A DNA stretch of 64,000 bases, from the NCBI RefSeq assembly GCF_003752585.1, contig NZ_RKHR01000003.1, positions 1,426,001 through 1,490,000 on the forward strand, given 5' to 3'. The notes beneath the pieces were generated by a model. It had not been told where the DNA came from. It was given only the letters and a program-made list of their open reading frames with translations, and searched no databases. Position numbers and translations under genes: made by a program. This document shows positions 48,348 through 58,662 of the stretch, in pieces. The DNA is from Sinobacterium caligoides (lineage in GTDB: Bacteria > Pseudomonadota > Gammaproteobacteria > Pseudomonadales > Sinobacteriaceae). Position 1 is the first letter of the stretch. The number at the start of each line of letters is the position of its first letter.

Positions 48348-48962
48348 ATGATTGAGCTGATCAGCCAACACCCGTTCATCGCAGCACTGGTAGCCCTCGT
48401 GTCGCTGGGGATTATCTTCGGCGCTATTCTCGGTTTCGCCTCAGTAAAATTTGCCACCGAAGGCAACCCTATCTCTGACCAGATCAACGAGATTCTACCG
48501 CAGACGCAGTGTGGCCAGTGCGGTTTCCCCGGCTGCCGCCCCTATGCCGAAGCCATCGCCGATGGCGAGCCCATTAACAAGTGCCCCCCCGGCGGCGAAG
48601 GTGTGATCGCCGAGCTAGCGACACTACTCGATGTTGAGCCATTACCCCTCGACGCCGAGCACGGTACTGAGTCGGTCAAGACCTACGCATTCATCCGCGA
48701 GGACGAATGTATCGGCTGTACTAAATGCATACAAGCATGCCCGGTCGACGCCATCCTAGGCGCAGCCAAGCAGATGCATACCGTCATCACCAGTGAGTGT
48801 ACCGGCTGCGACCTCTGCGTCGAACCCTGCCCCGTCGACTGTATCGATATGGTGCCCTTACCGATCACCACACAGAGCTGGACCTGGCAGAAACCAGTCG
48901 ACGGTTACCAGATCATCGCCACCGATAAACAGACGCCCACTCATGGAGATGTAAGCGCATGA
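48348..48962 (+). CDS. rsxB: Rsx/Rnf subunit B, iron-sulfur protein
   Basis: 204 aa. N-terminal membrane anchor (about 8-31), an Fe-S domain with Cys55, Cys58, Cys63 and Cys79 (4Fe-4S type), then two ferredoxin-like 4Fe-4S motifs, [12 protein letters not shown] (121-132) and [12 protein letters not shown] (151-162). It carries electrons between the soluble donor and the membrane subunits. The ATG follows AGGAG. Its TGA overlaps the rsxC ATG by four bases. Confidence 0.96.
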   Translation: MIELISQHPFIAALVALVSLGIIFGAILGFASVKFATEGNPISDQINEILPQTQCGQCGFPGCRPYAEAIADGEPINKCPPGGEGVIAELATLLDVEPLPLDAEHGTESVKTYAFIREDECIGCTKCIQACPVDAILGAAKQMHTVITSECTGCDLCVEPCPVDCIDMVPLPITTQSWTWQKPVDGYQIIATDKQTPTHGDVSA

Positions 48963-51613
48963 GCCGACGTATTTACGACATCCCCGGCGGCATCCATCCC
49001 GCCGAGAATAAACAGCAATCGCTCAAGCGCCCCATACAGTCTGCCTGTATACCGAAGCAACTGATTCTGCCGGTCGCGCAACACATCGGTGCTCCTGCCA
49101 AGCCCATTGTTAGCGTTGGCGACACCGTGCTAAAAGGCCAGAAAATTGCTGAGGCCAATGGCTTCGTCTCGGTGCCGATTCACGCTCCAAGCTCTGGCAC
49201 TGTTACAGCCATCGAGCCCCGCCCCGTCACCCATTTCTCCGGCCTCGACGCCCTCTGTATCATCATCGAAACCGACGGTGAAGATCGTTGGCTCGAACAC
49301 CAGGGCTGTGCAGACTATCGAGCACTCGACAAGCGTGAATTATTAGCCATTATTCGCGATGCCGGCATTGCCGGTATGGGGGGCGCAGGCTTCCCATCTG
49401 CCGTCAAACTCAGTGGCCATCCCGACAAACCTATCGCGACACTGATCATCAACGCCACCGAGTGCGAGCCTTATATCACGGCCGATGACATGCTCATCCG
49501 TGAACGAGCAGAGCAGATCGTCGAAGGGGTGCAGATTCTACAACACCTTATTTCACCGACGGTTGAGACCTTAATCGGTATTGAAGACAACAAACCCGAA
49601 GCCACAGAGGTTTTACGTGACGCCTGTGCCGGTAGTGATATCGAGGTGGTAAGCTTTCCGACCAAATACCCTTCCGGCGGTGAAAAACAACTCATTCAGA
49701 TCCTTACTGGTAAGGAAGTCCCCAGCGGTCGTCTGCCTTCGGATATCGGCGTAGTACTACAAAATATCGGTACTGCCCACGCCATTTACAATGCCATCGC
49801 CCTCGGTGAACCGCTGATTTCACGCATCACGACGGTTACCGGCGAAGCCGTAGAACAAGCGCAAAACTATGAGGTTCTCATCGGTACCCCGAGTAGCCAC
49901 CTGCTCAACCTAAGCGGCTTCCGTGCCAAACAAGCCGCAAAGTTGATCATGGGCGGGCCGATGATGGGTATCGCCGTCGATAATACCGATGTCCCCATCG
50001 TCAAGACCAGTAACTGTGTGCTGGTGCCCAGTAACGCCGAACTCGCACCGCCGGTGCCTGCACAGGCCTGTATCCGCTGCGGCACCTGCGCCAATGCCTG
50101 CCCCGCTGGACTATTGCCACAGCAAATGTATTGGTTTGCCAAAGCCGGTGAACTCGACAAGCTAGAGGCGCACAACATCGCCGACTGTATCGAGTGCGGC
50201 TGCTGTACCTATGTCTGCCCCAGTAACATCCCCTTGGTACAATACTATCGCGCCGGTAAGGCCGACATCCGCACTAAGAAGGCCGAGGCCGATAAGTCTG
50301 AGCACGCCAAGCAGCGCTTTGAGTTCCGTGAGGAACGTCTGGCTCGCGCCGCCGCCGAGAAAGAGGCGAAACGAGCTGCCCGCGCGCAAGCGGCCAAGGA
50401 CGCCGCAGCCAAGAAGGCTGCTGCCGCGACAGCAAGTGATGACAAAACCGCAGGCAGTGACGACAAGGCCGACATTATCAAGGCCGCCCTCGCTCGCAGC
50501 CAGGCAAAGAAAGCGGCCGCAACCAGCGGCGACCCGGTACAAGACGCCATCGCCAAAGCCCAGGCCAAACGCTCAGGTGGTGCCAGCGAGGATTCACCAG
50601 AAGAGAAGCTCGCCAAGCTCGAGCAGCGACTCAGCAAAGCGCAACAGAAGCTCGAGGCCGCCATCGCCGCGGGCAATGACAACATCGACGCTTTCCGCAG
50701 CGCCGTTGAGAAAACACAGGCCAAGGTCGACGAAGCAAAGTTACAACTTAACAAGCAACCCGCGGCCGTCGATCTCAGCGACCCCGTCGCCGCCGCCATC
50801 GCTAGGGCTCAGGCTAAGCGCAGCGGCGGTGCCAACGAAGAGTCTGCCGAAGAGAAAGTCGCCAAGCTCGAGCAGCGACTCGCCAAGGCCCAGCAGAAGC
50901 TAGACGCCGCCATCGAAGCCGGCAACGACAACATCGACGCCTTCCGTGCCGGCGTGGAGAAATCGCAGCAAAAACTCGCTGCCGCGAAGGCCGAGCTGCC
51001 TGTCAAAGCCACCCCTTCTGAAGCAGCCCCCGTTGAGGCTACCTCCTCTGCGCCCGAGGTGGATCTCAGCGACCCTGTCGCTGCCGCCATCGCCAAGGCG
51101 CAAGCCAAACGCGCAGGAGCTGACAGCGAAGTGTCGGCCGAAGAGAAAGTTGCCAAGCTCGAGCAACGACTCGCCAAGGCGCAACAGAAGCTTGATATGG
51201 CAATCGAATCTGGCAACGATAACATTGACGCCTTCCGTACTGGTGTAGAAAAGTCTCAACAGAAACTCGCTGCCGCGAAGGCCGAGCTGCCCGCTACAGT
51301 TGAACCCCCTGCCGAAACAAGCCCTGCTAAAGCCCCTCTCGTTGAAGCAACTCCCGCTGAAACCGAGATGGATCTCAGTGATCCTGTCGCCGCCGCCATC
51401 GCTAAGGCGCAAGCCAAACGCGCTGGTGGCGGCGGAGATGAGACGCCAGAGCAGCAGATCGCTAAACTGCAGAAGCGCCTCAACATGGCCAAAGAGAAGC
51501 TCGCCATCGCCAAGGACGAGGGCTCCGACAAGCTCGAAGCCTTCCAAGCAGGCGTCGATAAACTGCAGACCAAGCTGGCAGAGGCGGAAGCCCTGCTGGC
51601 CGCATCAGAATAA
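48959..51613 (+). CDS. rsxC: Rsx/Rnf subunit C with four tandem C-terminal repeats
   Basis: 884-aa peripheral subunit that binds FMN and NADH and carries two 4Fe-4S clusters. Core at about 1-450 with [13 protein letters not shown] (NADH/FMN region) and [12 protein letters not shown] (371 on) then [12 protein letters not shown]. The tail (about 450-884) is Ala/Lys/Glu-rich and, from residue 525, made of four units of 77-103 residues starting at 525, 608, 705 and 808, each beginning DPVxxAIAxAQAKR and containing [10 protein letters not shown]. coli RsxC is 740 aa, so the tail is long. Repeats are predicted coiled coil, probably a linker or docking arm. Confidence 0.95.
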   Translation: MSRRIYDIPGGIHPAENKQQSLKRPIQSACIPKQLILPVAQHIGAPAKPIVSVGDTVLKGQKIAEANGFVSVPIHAPSSGTVTAIEPRPVTHFSGLDALCIIIETDGEDRWLEHQGCADYRALDKRELLAIIRDAGIAGMGGAGFPSAVKLSGHPDKPIATLIINATECEPYITADDMLIRERAEQIVEGVQILQHLISPTVETLIGIEDNKPEATEVLRDACAGSDIEVVSFPTKYPSGGEKQLIQILTGKEVPSGRLPSDIGVVLQNIGTAHAIYNAIALGEPLISRITTVTGEAVEQAQNYEVLIGTPSSHLLNLSGFRAKQAAKLIMGGPMMGIAVDNTDVPIVKTSNCVLVPSNAELAPPVPAQACIRCGTCANACPAGLLPQQMYWFAKAGELDKLEAHNIADCIECGCCTYVCPSNIPLVQYYRAGKADIRTKKAEADKSEHAKQRFEFREERLARAAAEKEAKRAARAQAAKDAAAKKAAAATASDDKTAGSDDKADIIKAALARSQAKKAAATSGDPVQDAIAKAQAKRSGGASEDSPEEKLAKLEQRLSKAQQKLEAAIAAGNDNIDAFRSAVEKTQAKVDEAKLQLNKQPAAVDLSDPVAAAIARAQAKRSGGANEESAEEKVAKLEQRLAKAQQKLDAAIEAGNDNIDAFRAGVEKSQQKLAAAKAELPVKATPSEAAPVEATSSAPEVDLSDPVAAAIAKAQAKRAGADSEVSAEEKVAKLEQRLAKAQQKLDMAIESGNDNIDAFRTGVEKSQQKLAAAKAELPATVEPPAETSPAKAPLVEATPAETEMDLSDPVAAAIAKAQAKRAGGGGDETPEQQIAKLQKRLNMAKEKLAIAKDEGSDKLEAFQAGVDKLQTKLAEAEALLAASE
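50531..51610 (+). repeat. Four tandem coding repeats in the rsxC 3' end
   Basis: Unit starts at 50531, 50780, 51071 and 51380, unit lengths 249, 291, 309 and about 230 nt. Units 2 and 3 are the most alike, including at DNA level; unit 4 is diverged ([13 protein letters not shown] instead of [13 protein letters not shown]). The variable spacers between units are Pro/Ala/Glu-rich. Confidence 0.9.
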
Positions 51614-51628
51614 TTAGCGAGTATTGCA

Positions 51629-52663
51629 ATGGCATTTTTAAAAGCAAGTTCACCACACGGTCACGCCGCTAACAGCACCAACCAGTTCATGCGCCTCGTT
51701 ATGCTAGCGACGCTGCCCGGCGTCGCGGCACTGACCTATTTCTTCGGTTTCGGCACCCTCGTGAATATCGCCTGGGCCTGCCTCGTTGCGATTAGTTGCG
51801 AGGCTCTGGTACTTGCGATCCGCAAGCGCCCCATTGCCTTCTACCTGAAGGATGGCAGCGCCCTAGTCACCGCGATCCTGCTGGCCATTGCACTGCCACC
51901 CTACGCACCGTGGTGGATGATACTCATCGGCACCGCCTTCGCGATCATCGTCTGTAAGCAGCTCTACGGCGGCATGGGCTATAACCCCTTCAACCCTGCG
52001 ATGGCCGCCTATGTACTACTATTGATCTCACTCCCCGTGCAGATGACGTCTTGGGCAGCGCCGGTCTCTCTGCTCCATAGCCCGGTGCCCGACCTCTGGC
52101 AAGCCTTTCAGCTCAACTTCGGCCTTATCACCCCCGTCGACGGCCTCACCATGGCAACACCGCTGGATGTCATGAAGCAGAATAACGGCCTCGATATGCA
52201 AGAGTTATGGGCCGCCAACGGGCAGCTCGGCGCCTTCGGTGGCCTCGGTTGGGAATGGGTCAATCTCGGCTTCCTACTCGGCGGATTGTATCTGCTCTAC
52301 AAGAAGGTGTTTACCTGGCACGCCCCAGTTAGCATGCTCGCCGCTCTAGCCCTTATGTCGGTAATTTTCTACGACGGCGGCAGCTCCAACTCCGGTGGCT
52401 CACCACTGTTCCACCTATTCAGTGGCGCCACCATGTTCGCCGCCTTCTTCATCATCACTGACCCTATAACCTCAGCAGTGAGCATACGTGGCCGCCTGAT
52501 CTACGGCGCCCTAATCGGCTTAATGGTCTACATCATCCGCACCTGGGGCAACTACCCCGACGCCTTTGCCTTCTCCGTACTGTTAATGAACTTCGCCGCC
52601 CCGTTTATCGATACCGTCAGCCAGCCCAGAGTTTACGGCCATGCTGCACGCAATAAGCAATAG
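51629..52663 (+). CDS. rsxD: Rsx/Rnf subunit D
   Basis: 344-aa membrane subunit (about eight to ten helices) related to NqrB. Covalent-FMN motif SGAT at residues 265-268 (FSGATMFAAFFIITDP). Also GGMGYNPFNPAMAAYVLL. Typical length. It starts 15 nt after rsxC; the ribosome site is weak, so coupling to rsxC is likely. Confidence 0.95.
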   Translation: MAFLKASSPHGHAANSTNQFMRLVMLATLPGVAALTYFFGFGTLVNIAWACLVAISCEALVLAIRKRPIAFYLKDGSALVTAILLAIALPPYAPWWMILIGTAFAIIVCKQLYGGMGYNPFNPAMAAYVLLLISLPVQMTSWAAPVSLLHSPVPDLWQAFQLNFGLITPVDGLTMATPLDVMKQNNGLDMQELWAANGQLGAFGGLGWEWVNLGFLLGGLYLLYKKVFTWHAPVSMLAALALMSVIFYDGGSSNSGGSPLFHLFSGATMFAAFFIITDPITSAVSIRGRLIYGALIGLMVYIIRTWGNYPDAFAFSVLLMNFAAPFIDTVSQPRVYGHAARNKQ

Positions 52664-52678
52664 AGGAGCCTGACCATT

Positions 52679-53317
52679 ATGTTAGCTCAGGTCATCGCAA
52701 AAAACGCACTCGCACTTGGCGCCTTCGCCATCATCACCACCGGCGCCATCTCCGCCACTTACTTGGGCACCAAAGATCGTATCGAGCTTGAGCAACGCGC
52801 TGCTCAGGCCCGCGCACTCACCGAAATCATCCACGACGACCAGCACGACAACTCGATGCTAGACGACACCATTCTCATCGATGATCAAGAGCTGCTCGGT
52901 TTGGATCACCCCAAACAAGCCTTCATTGCCCGCCAGCAGGGCCAGTTCGTGGCCACTATCATCCCCGCTACCGCACACGATGGCTACAGCGGCGATATTC
53001 AACTGATCACAGGCGTCTACGCCGACGGCACAATTGCCGGCGTACGAGTCTTAGTGCACAACGAAACACCTGGCCTCGGCGATAAAGCCGATCGCAAAAA
53101 AAGTGATTGGGTGGACGGTTTCGTCGGCCGCTCACTCAGTAACCCCAGCATAGAGCGCTGGAGCGTGAAGAAGGACAAAGGGGAATTTGATCAATTCACC
53201 GGCGCCACCATCACTCCGCGCGCCATCACCCACGCCGTCGCCCGCAGCCTGCAATACTTCGAGGCCCACCGGGAACAGTTTACCGCCGATTCGGCCACTG
53301 TTAAGGAACAACCATAA
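52679..53317 (+). CDS. rsxG: Rsx/Rnf subunit G, covalent FMN protein
   Basis: 212 aa. N-terminal membrane anchor (about 7-29) and a periplasmic FMN-binding domain with flavinylation motif TGATIT (174-179). The conserved [12 protein letters not shown] is at about 127-138. GAGGAG stands upstream of the ATG. Its TAA overlaps the rsxE ATG (TAATG). The flavin transferase ApbE needed for maturation is not in this window. Confidence 0.95.
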   Translation: MLAQVIAKNALALGAFAIITTGAISATYLGTKDRIELEQRAAQARALTEIIHDDQHDNSMLDDTILIDDQELLGLDHPKQAFIARQQGQFVATIIPATAHDGYSGDIQLITGVYADGTIAGVRVLVHNETPGLGDKADRKKSDWVDGFVGRSLSNPSIERWSVKKDKGEFDQFTGATITPRAITHAVARSLQYFEAHREQFTADSATVKEQP

Positions 53318-54027
53318 TGAGCGCTAACTACAAAGAGATCAGCGTTAACGGCTTATGGAAGAACAACCCCGCGCTAGTGCAACTACTGGGCCTCTGCCCG
53401 CTGCTTGCCGTCACCGGCTCGGTCGTCAACGCACTAGGTTTAGGCCTCGCCACTATGGCAGTGCTGATCTGCTCCAACATCGCCGTCTCACTGATCCGCA
53501 ACATGGTTTCAGACGCGATCCGTCTCCCCGCCTTCGTGATGATCATCGCCTCGTTTACCACCTGTATCGAACTACTCATGAAGGCCTACGCCTTCGAGCT
53601 ATACCAGATACTCGGTATCTTTATCCCGCTGATCATCACCAACTGCTCGATTCTCGGCCGTGCCGACGCCTTTGCCAGTAAGAACAGCCTACTGCCCTCT
53701 GCCCTAGACGGTCTCACCATGGGCGCCGGCTTCGCCATCGTCCTCGTCGTACTCGGCGGCATGCGTGAAATTGTTGGCTCTGGCACTTTATTCGCTAACA
53801 TGGACCTATTATTTGGTTCTGCCGCCGCCAGCTGGCGCATTGATGTATTCACCAATTACCCCGGCTTTTTAGTCGCGATTCTGCCACCCGGCGCTTTCCT
53901 CTTCACCGGCCTACTCATTGCGCTGAAAAACCTCATCGACCAACGTCTGAAGGAGCGAGCTGAACAAGCCAAGGAGCCTGTCATCGCCGGCAGCAAAAGG
54001 GCGAGGGTAACCGGTAAAATAAGTTAA
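53317..54027 (+). CDS. rsxE: Rsx/Rnf subunit E
   Basis: 236-aa membrane subunit with six helices, inverted partner of RsxA. Conserved [19 protein letters not shown] near the N-terminus and [19 protein letters not shown], each with a metal-site Cys. C-terminal basic tail. Last gene of the operon. In E. coli nth follows rsxE; here a terminator and the convergent pilU follow instead. Confidence 0.95.
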   Translation: MSANYKEISVNGLWKNNPALVQLLGLCPLLAVTGSVVNALGLGLATMAVLICSNIAVSLIRNMVSDAIRLPAFVMIIASFTTCIELLMKAYAFELYQILGIFIPLIITNCSILGRADAFASKNSLLPSALDGLTMGAGFAIVLVVLGGMREIVGSGTLFANMDLLFGSAAASWRIDVFTNYPGFLVAILPPGAFLFTGLLIALKNLIDQRLKERAEQAKEPVIAGSKRARVTGKIS

Positions 54028-54037
54028 CTAAGCCAAC

Positions 54038-54075
54038 AAAAAAAGCCCTCGTTTGCTTGCAAACGAGGGCTTTTT
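54038..54075. terminator. Bidirectional terminator rsxE / pilU
   Basis: AAAAGCCCTCGTTT (54041-54054) pairs with AAACGAGGGCTTTT (54061-54074) around a 6-nt loop, with longer A and T runs outside. Confidence 0.95.
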
Positions 54076-54091
54076 AGCTGTCTGTTATCGC

Positions 54092-55243
54092 TTAAAACGG
54101 CGCCTCAGTTGGCCCCTCTGCTTCCGTTTCCTCTAGACTCAAGCTAAAGGCCGCATCACCGTCATCACTTCCCTTACCAATTTCACCAGAAGCCAGCTTA
54201 ATTTTCAGACGCAGATTATTCGCTGAATCGGCATTTTTCAGTGCCTCTTCTAGCGATATCCTCCCCTCCTGGTAGAGTTTAAGCAATGCACCATCGAAAG
54301 TTTGCATGCCCATGTTGGCTGACTTTTCCATCGTCTCTTTAATGTTCTCAAACTCTCCCTTGAGTATCTGGTCCGCAATGGTCGGGCTGCCTATCATGAC
54401 CTCTACCGCCGCGCATCGCTTGCCATCCTTCGTCGGTACCAGGCGCTGCGAGATAAAGCCACGCACGTTGCTCGACAAATCCATCAACAGCTGATTACGC
54501 CGCTCCTCAGGGAAGAAGTTAATAATGCGGTCCAGTGCCTGGTTGGCACTGTTCGCATGCAGTGTCGATATGGCTAAGTGACCGGTCTCCGCAAACGCTA
54601 ATGCATGCTCCATGGTCTCCCGATCACGAATCTCACCGATAAGAATAACATCCGGGGCCTGGCGTAACGTTTGTTTCAACGCAGCATGAAAACTATGCGT
54701 GTCGACACCCACCTCACGCTGGTTAATGATGCTCTTCTTATGACGGTGCACATATTCAATTGGGTCCTCGATGGTAATGATATGACCACCACTGTTGCTA
54801 TTACGATGGTCGATCAGCGCCGCCAGTGAGGTCGACTTTCCCGAACCCGTACCACCAACAAACAACACCAGCCCTCGCTTCATCATCACCAAGTCTTTCA
54901 ACACTGCTGGTAATTTTAATTCGTCAAAACGGGGGATTTCAGCCTTGATATTACGAGCGACAATAGAGAATTCATTGCGCTGACGAAAGATGTTAATACG
55001 AAAACGCGCCACCCCGGGCAGCGAGATCGCTAGATTCATTTCTAAGCTCTGCTCAAACTCTTCAACTTGCTCAGGGTTCATCACCTCGTAGGCGATCTCT
55101 TTGATCTCCCCTGGGCCCATAACCTTCTTCTCTATCGGTTTTAGAACGCCTTGAAACTTTGCGCAAGGAGGAGCCCCTGTGCTTAGATAAAGATCTGAAC
55201 CATCATTCTTGGCTAGCAGAGTGAGGTAATCATAAAAAGTCAT
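54092..55243 (-). CDS. pilU: Type IV pilus ATPase PilU
   Basis: 383-aa secretion ATPase of the PilT/PilU subgroup, which powers pilus retraction. Walker A GGTGSGKST, the Asp box IEDPIEYVH, Walker B RQAPDVILIGEIRD, and the His box HLAISTLHANSAN. The N-terminus (DYLTLLAKNDGSDLYLSTG) and the longer Glu-rich tail fit PilU rather than PilT. PilU normally assists PilT, which is not in this window. The ATG at 55243 gives the family start; a GTG at 55273 adds ten doubtful residues. Confidence 0.92.
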   Translation of the reverse strand: MTFYDYLTLLAKNDGSDLYLSTGAPPCAKFQGVLKPIEKKVMGPGEIKEIAYEVMNPEQVEEFEQSLEMNLAISLPGVARFRINIFRQRNEFSIVARNIKAEIPRFDELKLPAVLKDLVMMKRGLVLFVGGTGSGKSTSLAALIDHRNSNSGGHIITIEDPIEYVHRHKKSIINQREVGVDTHSFHAALKQTLRQAPDVILIGEIRDRETMEHALAFAETGHLAISTLHANSANQALDRIINFFPEERRNQLLMDLSSNVRGFISQRLVPTKDGKRCAAVEVMIGSPTIADQILKGEFENIKETMEKSANMGMQTFDGALLKLYQEGRISLEEALKNADSANNLRLKIKLASGEIGKGSDDGDAAFSLSLEETEAEGPTEAPF

Positions 55244-55386
55244 ACACGTGCATCCCAGATTAGAAACAAGCACCTTTGCATTAATTATTATTGGCTGTTC
55301 ACAGCTTGGTGCAATAATTCACTAACGTCAAAATATTTGACGGACGAATTATTTATCTTATTTCATTGAAGGGACAAGTAAAAGCG

Positions 55387-56130
55387 TTAGTAGTCGCGAT
55401 GTAATATCTTACGCAAAAAACTCTTATCTCGCGCCGTCAATCGATCAATGCCTCGATACAAGAAATAAAAGCGCATCCGCTGAGTTTGCGAAAGAAAACC
55501 TCGGGCACTGGCGTCCAGGCAAGCCAAATCTTTGATAATACGATAGGTCAGCACCGGACCGAAGTATCGCATTCCCTTGGGACAGTCGATTAGGAACAAC
55601 TGCGGCCCCTTATCTGTGCGTTGTACCAATACATTACGCCAGTGAAAGTCATTATGGCAAAACCGGCGCCGATGTAACTCTGCAACAATAGCAGCGAGCT
55701 GTACTGAAACAGCCTCATACCAGCGTTTATCCGCAAAGAGTTGCGGCTGCTGCATTTTTAACGCCATGAGATCGTCGGTATCCGGTACCCCACGTAGAAT
55801 AATGGCTGCACGTAACGGCTTCAAGCACAGTGATTTTTCACCGAACCCCACCACTTCCGCTGCCTGCAAACCTATCTGCCGAAACCAACGTTGGTTCTTC
55901 AATTCCAAATGGTAACGCGATAAACCTAACCAGCTCCCCAACCCCTTGGTCTTAAAGTAGCGTTTGATATAAAAGGTCTGTCCCTCAACAGATAGACTAA
56001 ACACCTCACTCTGTTTACCAAGAGAGATAATCGGTCGCTGCAACGAAAAGACACTCTCAAGGCTCAAGAATTGTGATTTGACACGCTCATCAAGTTCATC
56101 GCTGAGTGACCATTTATTATAAAAGAGCAT
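55387..56130 (-). CDS. Lipopolysaccharide-kinase-like protein (WaaP/KdkA/InaA family)
   Basis: 247-aa eukaryotic-kinase-like fold. GKQSEVFSL (glycine-loop analogue, about 38-46), ATP-binding Lys in FYIKRYFK, catalytic HNDFHWRNVLV (about 157-167) and metal-binding LIDCPKGM. Basic C-terminus. Family members phosphorylate heptose or Kdo of the LPS core. No other LPS gene is near, so the acceptor sugar is unknown. Monocistronic; the 143 nt between it and pilU's start hold nothing clear. Confidence 0.87.
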   Translation of the reverse strand: MLFYNKWSLSDELDERVKSQFLSLESVFSLQRPIISLGKQSEVFSLSVEGQTFYIKRYFKTKGLGSWLGLSRYHLELKNQRWFRQIGLQAAEVVGFGEKSLCLKPLRAAIILRGVPDTDDLMALKMQQPQLFADKRWYEAVSVQLAAIVAELHRRRFCHNDFHWRNVLVQRTDKGPQLFLIDCPKGMRYFGPVLTYRIIKDLACLDASARGFLSQTQRMRFYFLYRGIDRLTARDKSFLRKILHRDY

Positions 56131-56203
56131 ACTGCTACATCGTCAGACTAAATAAGGGACTTATTATAAGCGAAGCCAATGCCAACACAAGATCGACTAC
56201 TGA

Positions 56204-56983
56204 CTATACTTTATTTGCTTGACGGAATTGGCGGAAGTCGGGAGCGCGGCTCTCTAGCATCGCAGTCACGGCCTCGATATTTTCTGGCTGACCAAGCATC
56301 TGCCGAAACTTTCGGCCCTCTCTCTCTAGCGCCGCCAGCATCGGTTCCCTCGTCACATCTTTGAGTAACTTCTTCGTAGCCACCAAACTACTGACCGGCC
56401 ATTGAGCCATCTCCAGCGCCTTGCGCATTGTCTGTTCAAGCAGCTGCTCACTGGTAAACTGGGCGGTAGCAATACCCAACTCGACACAGCGATCAGCATC
56501 AATCCACTCACTGGTCAGCAATATCTCTGAAGCCTGGCGAGCACCAATCATCTGCGGCAACAGATAGCTGCTACCCAGCTCGGGGCTAAGACCGATACGA
56601 GTAAATGGGAAGTTCATCCGCAGTGCTCCCCCAACATAGATAATATCGGCATGCAGCGCCAGTGTTGCACCACCACCGACGGCTACACCGTCAATCGCAC
56701 ACAGCAGCGGCTTATTAAATAGGGCCAATGCCAGTGCCGTCTTATCGAAGGGGTGCTCAGCCGCTGTCTCAACGGAGAAGTCAGCCAAATCGGCACCCGC
56801 AGAGAAGTTGCCCCCCTGACCGGTCAAGACCACCACGGCTACCATCGGGTCCTCATTCGCCACCAACAAGGCTTGCTCTAAAGCCAACCAGCCAGCAATA
56901 TTCAGTGCATTCTTCTTCTCAGGGCGGTTAAAAGTCAGCGTCAGCACACCATCGTTTAACTCTTTCAACAGGCATTCATCCAT
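56204..56983 (-). CDS. Crotonase-fold enzyme, probably enoyl-CoA delta-isomerase type
   Basis: 259-aa crotonase-superfamily protein: FSAGADLADF oxyanion-hole loop (about 60-69) and VAVGGGATLALHADI (second loop). The two glutamates of hydratases are missing: Thr replaces the Glu after GGG, and the second is also not Glu. Instead GLSPELGSS (about 131-139) places a Glu where monofunctional delta3,delta2-enoyl-CoA isomerases (PECI/ECI2 type) have their single base. I therefore favour isomerisation of unsaturated fatty acyl-CoA. A CoA-transferase gene is 103 nt upstream on the same strand. Confidence 0.82.
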   Translation of the reverse strand: MDECLLKELNDGVLTLTFNRPEKKNALNIAGWLALEQALLVANEDPMVAVVVLTGQGGNFSAGADLADFSVETAAEHPFDKTALALALFNKPLLCAIDGVAVGGGATLALHADIIYVGGALRMNFPFTRIGLSPELGSSYLLPQMIGARQASEILLTSEWIDADRCVELGIATAQFTSEQLLEQTMRKALEMAQWPVSSLVATKKLLKDVTREPMLAALEREGRKFRQMLGQPENIEAVTAMLESRAPDFRQFRQANKV

Positions 56984-57086
56984 GCTTATCTCCTCGGCTA
57001 ATCATCGAAAGTATTCGGTGATAACAATATTAACAACAGCCCAAAGATAAAGCCCAGTAAAAAATATCTAGTATGCACTAAAGCTG

Positions 57087-58424
57087 TTAAGCACGGATAA
57101 CGCCTGCCGCGATCGCTTCGCTGGTCAGCTGTTCACGAAAATCGGGATGAGCTATGGATATCATAGCTTTGGCCCGATCCTCGATGGCGAGGTGGCGCAG
57201 CCTGACCACACCATACTCCGTCGCAATATACTCAACATCGCTACGCGGTGTTGTCACCGGTGTACCGATAGGCAGCCCCAGACAAATATTCGAAACAGCA
57301 TCAGCCCCTTGACCACGTGTAGAAGCAAGGGCAATGAACGACTTCCCCCCTTTAGAGAGGCGTGCTGCACGCACCAAATCTAGCTGCCCACCCGTCGCCG
57401 ATATCTGTTGGTAACCAACCCCCTCCGCTGCCACCTGACCGGTCAGGTCGACCAGCAAACAGGTGTTAATCGAAATAAAATTATTATTCTTAGCGACTAG
57501 ATTACTGTTCACCGCTAGGTGCATAGGCTCCGCCTCTAACTGCTCATTATTGTCGCAGAAAGCCATCAACATCTCTCCACCGGCAGCAAAGCTGAAGTTT
57601 ATCTTCCCTGGGTTAATATTTTTTCTCGCCCCAGTGACGACACCCTGCTGCGACAAATAAACGATCGAATCGGTAAGCATCTCAGTATGCACACCGAGGT
57701 CTTTCTTATTCTTTAAGCTATATGCTAGCGCATTAGTAATACCTCCAATTCCGATCTGAATGGTATCGCCGTCGTCGATATAAGGAACAATCTGTGCAGC
57801 AACCGCCCTATCTGTTGCACTCGCTTCAGCACTAGGTAGCAGCGGGATATCACTATCGTCTTCAATAATATGGCTCACTTTTGTCACGTGAATCATATTG
57901 AAATCGCCCGGTACATGCGGCAGTTTCGAGTTAACCGTCACAATGATCTTCTCCGCCACCTCGCTGGCCCCCCAATTACCAACCCCCCCGCAGGGGCCAA
58001 AGCTCATATAGCCATCGGCATCCGGTGCACTGACATGCACAGCCATAACGTTTGGCTGTATGCTGTAGCGAGTGGCATCATCTATCTCAGACAGGTGCGC
58101 CGACATAGGTTTAATATTACCCTGCCCATAAAGGCTCTTCTCAATGGGGCCATTAAAAAAACTGCAGTAATTAATATGCCCCCGATACTCACCCGTTAAG
58201 ATATCAAAGGGCTGTAAAACAATACCGCCATAGACCTCAACATTGCATAGTTCGCTCTTTCGTCTCGCCAGCGCCTGCAGGAAGGCGATTGGCTGAGAGC
58301 TGAGGCCACAACTCCAAATCGTATCATTAGACTCTACAAGAGCAGCCGCCTCATCCACGCCAATCAGCTTGGTACGGTAGGCTGCCTGCCAATCTGTTGG
58401 AGTAATCTTCGATTTATCTGTCAT
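57087..58424 (-). CDS. Acetyl-CoA hydrolase/transferase family protein
   Basis: 445-aa family I CoA-transferase related to 4-hydroxybutyrate/butyrate:acetate CoA-transferases (Cat2/AbfT). Features: IQIGIGGITNALAYSL, catalytic Glu in GVHTEMLTDS, and the C-terminal CoA-binding SATGGQLDLVRAA. It moves CoA between acetyl-CoA and another carboxylate; the partner is unknown. GAGG lies 7 nt before the ATG. Probably transcribed with the crotonase-fold gene downstream. Confidence 0.9.
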   Translation of the reverse strand: MTDKSKITPTDWQAAYRTKLIGVDEAAALVESNDTIWSCGLSSQPIAFLQALARRKSELCNVEVYGGIVLQPFDILTGEYRGHINYCSFFNGPIEKSLYGQGNIKPMSAHLSEIDDATRYSIQPNVMAVHVSAPDADGYMSFGPCGGVGNWGASEVAEKIIVTVNSKLPHVPGDFNMIHVTKVSHIIEDDSDIPLLPSAEASATDRAVAAQIVPYIDDGDTIQIGIGGITNALAYSLKNKKDLGVHTEMLTDSIVYLSQQGVVTGARKNINPGKINFSFAAGGEMLMAFCDNNEQLEAEPMHLAVNSNLVAKNNNFISINTCLLVDLTGQVAAEGVGYQQISATGGQLDLVRAARLSKGGKSFIALASTRGQGADAVSNICLGLPIGTPVTTPRSDVEYIATEYGVVRLRHLAIEDRAKAMISIAHPDFREQLTSEAIAAGVIRA

Positions 58425-58578
58425 AGGAAACCTCTACCAAATTCCTGTTAACATCGGCCGGGAGCTAGCAGGTCTAGCGTCAGGGCGCAGCTACTTAAAG
58501 CCTATGTCTCAGGCAGTAACTTCGCGGCCTCCCCCTCTTATTAACATAGCAGCTCATAACCCTGATCAAATTTTAGCC

Positions 58579-58600
58579 AAAAAAAATCGCCTCACGGCGA
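58579..58600 (-). terminator. Intrinsic terminator after the antiporter-like gene
   Basis: On the minus strand TCGCC pairs with GGCGA around a 4-nt loop, followed by eight T (plus A run 58579-58586). It separates the permease gene from the CoA-transferase gene. Between terminator and gene, ATTAATTAAA occurs twice (58631-58640 and 58649-58658). Confidence 0.88.
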
Positions 58601-58662
58601 CTTCTCAGCGTACATTCTGGAATGATTAGCATTAATTAAAATAACGGTATTAATTAAAGTTA

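Noticed and set aside
50531-51610. Repeats in rsxC read as a CRISPR array or minisatellite
   Set aside because: Units are long, in frame, diverged and coding. There are no short palindromic repeats with unique spacers and no cas genes.
1115-58424. Possible itaconate-degradation set (CoA-transferase, MaoC, CitE-like lyase) like the Yersinia rip genes
   Set aside because: The CoA-transferase is about 54 kb away, and the MaoC protein is of the short Rv0130-like kind, so there is no operon-level support.
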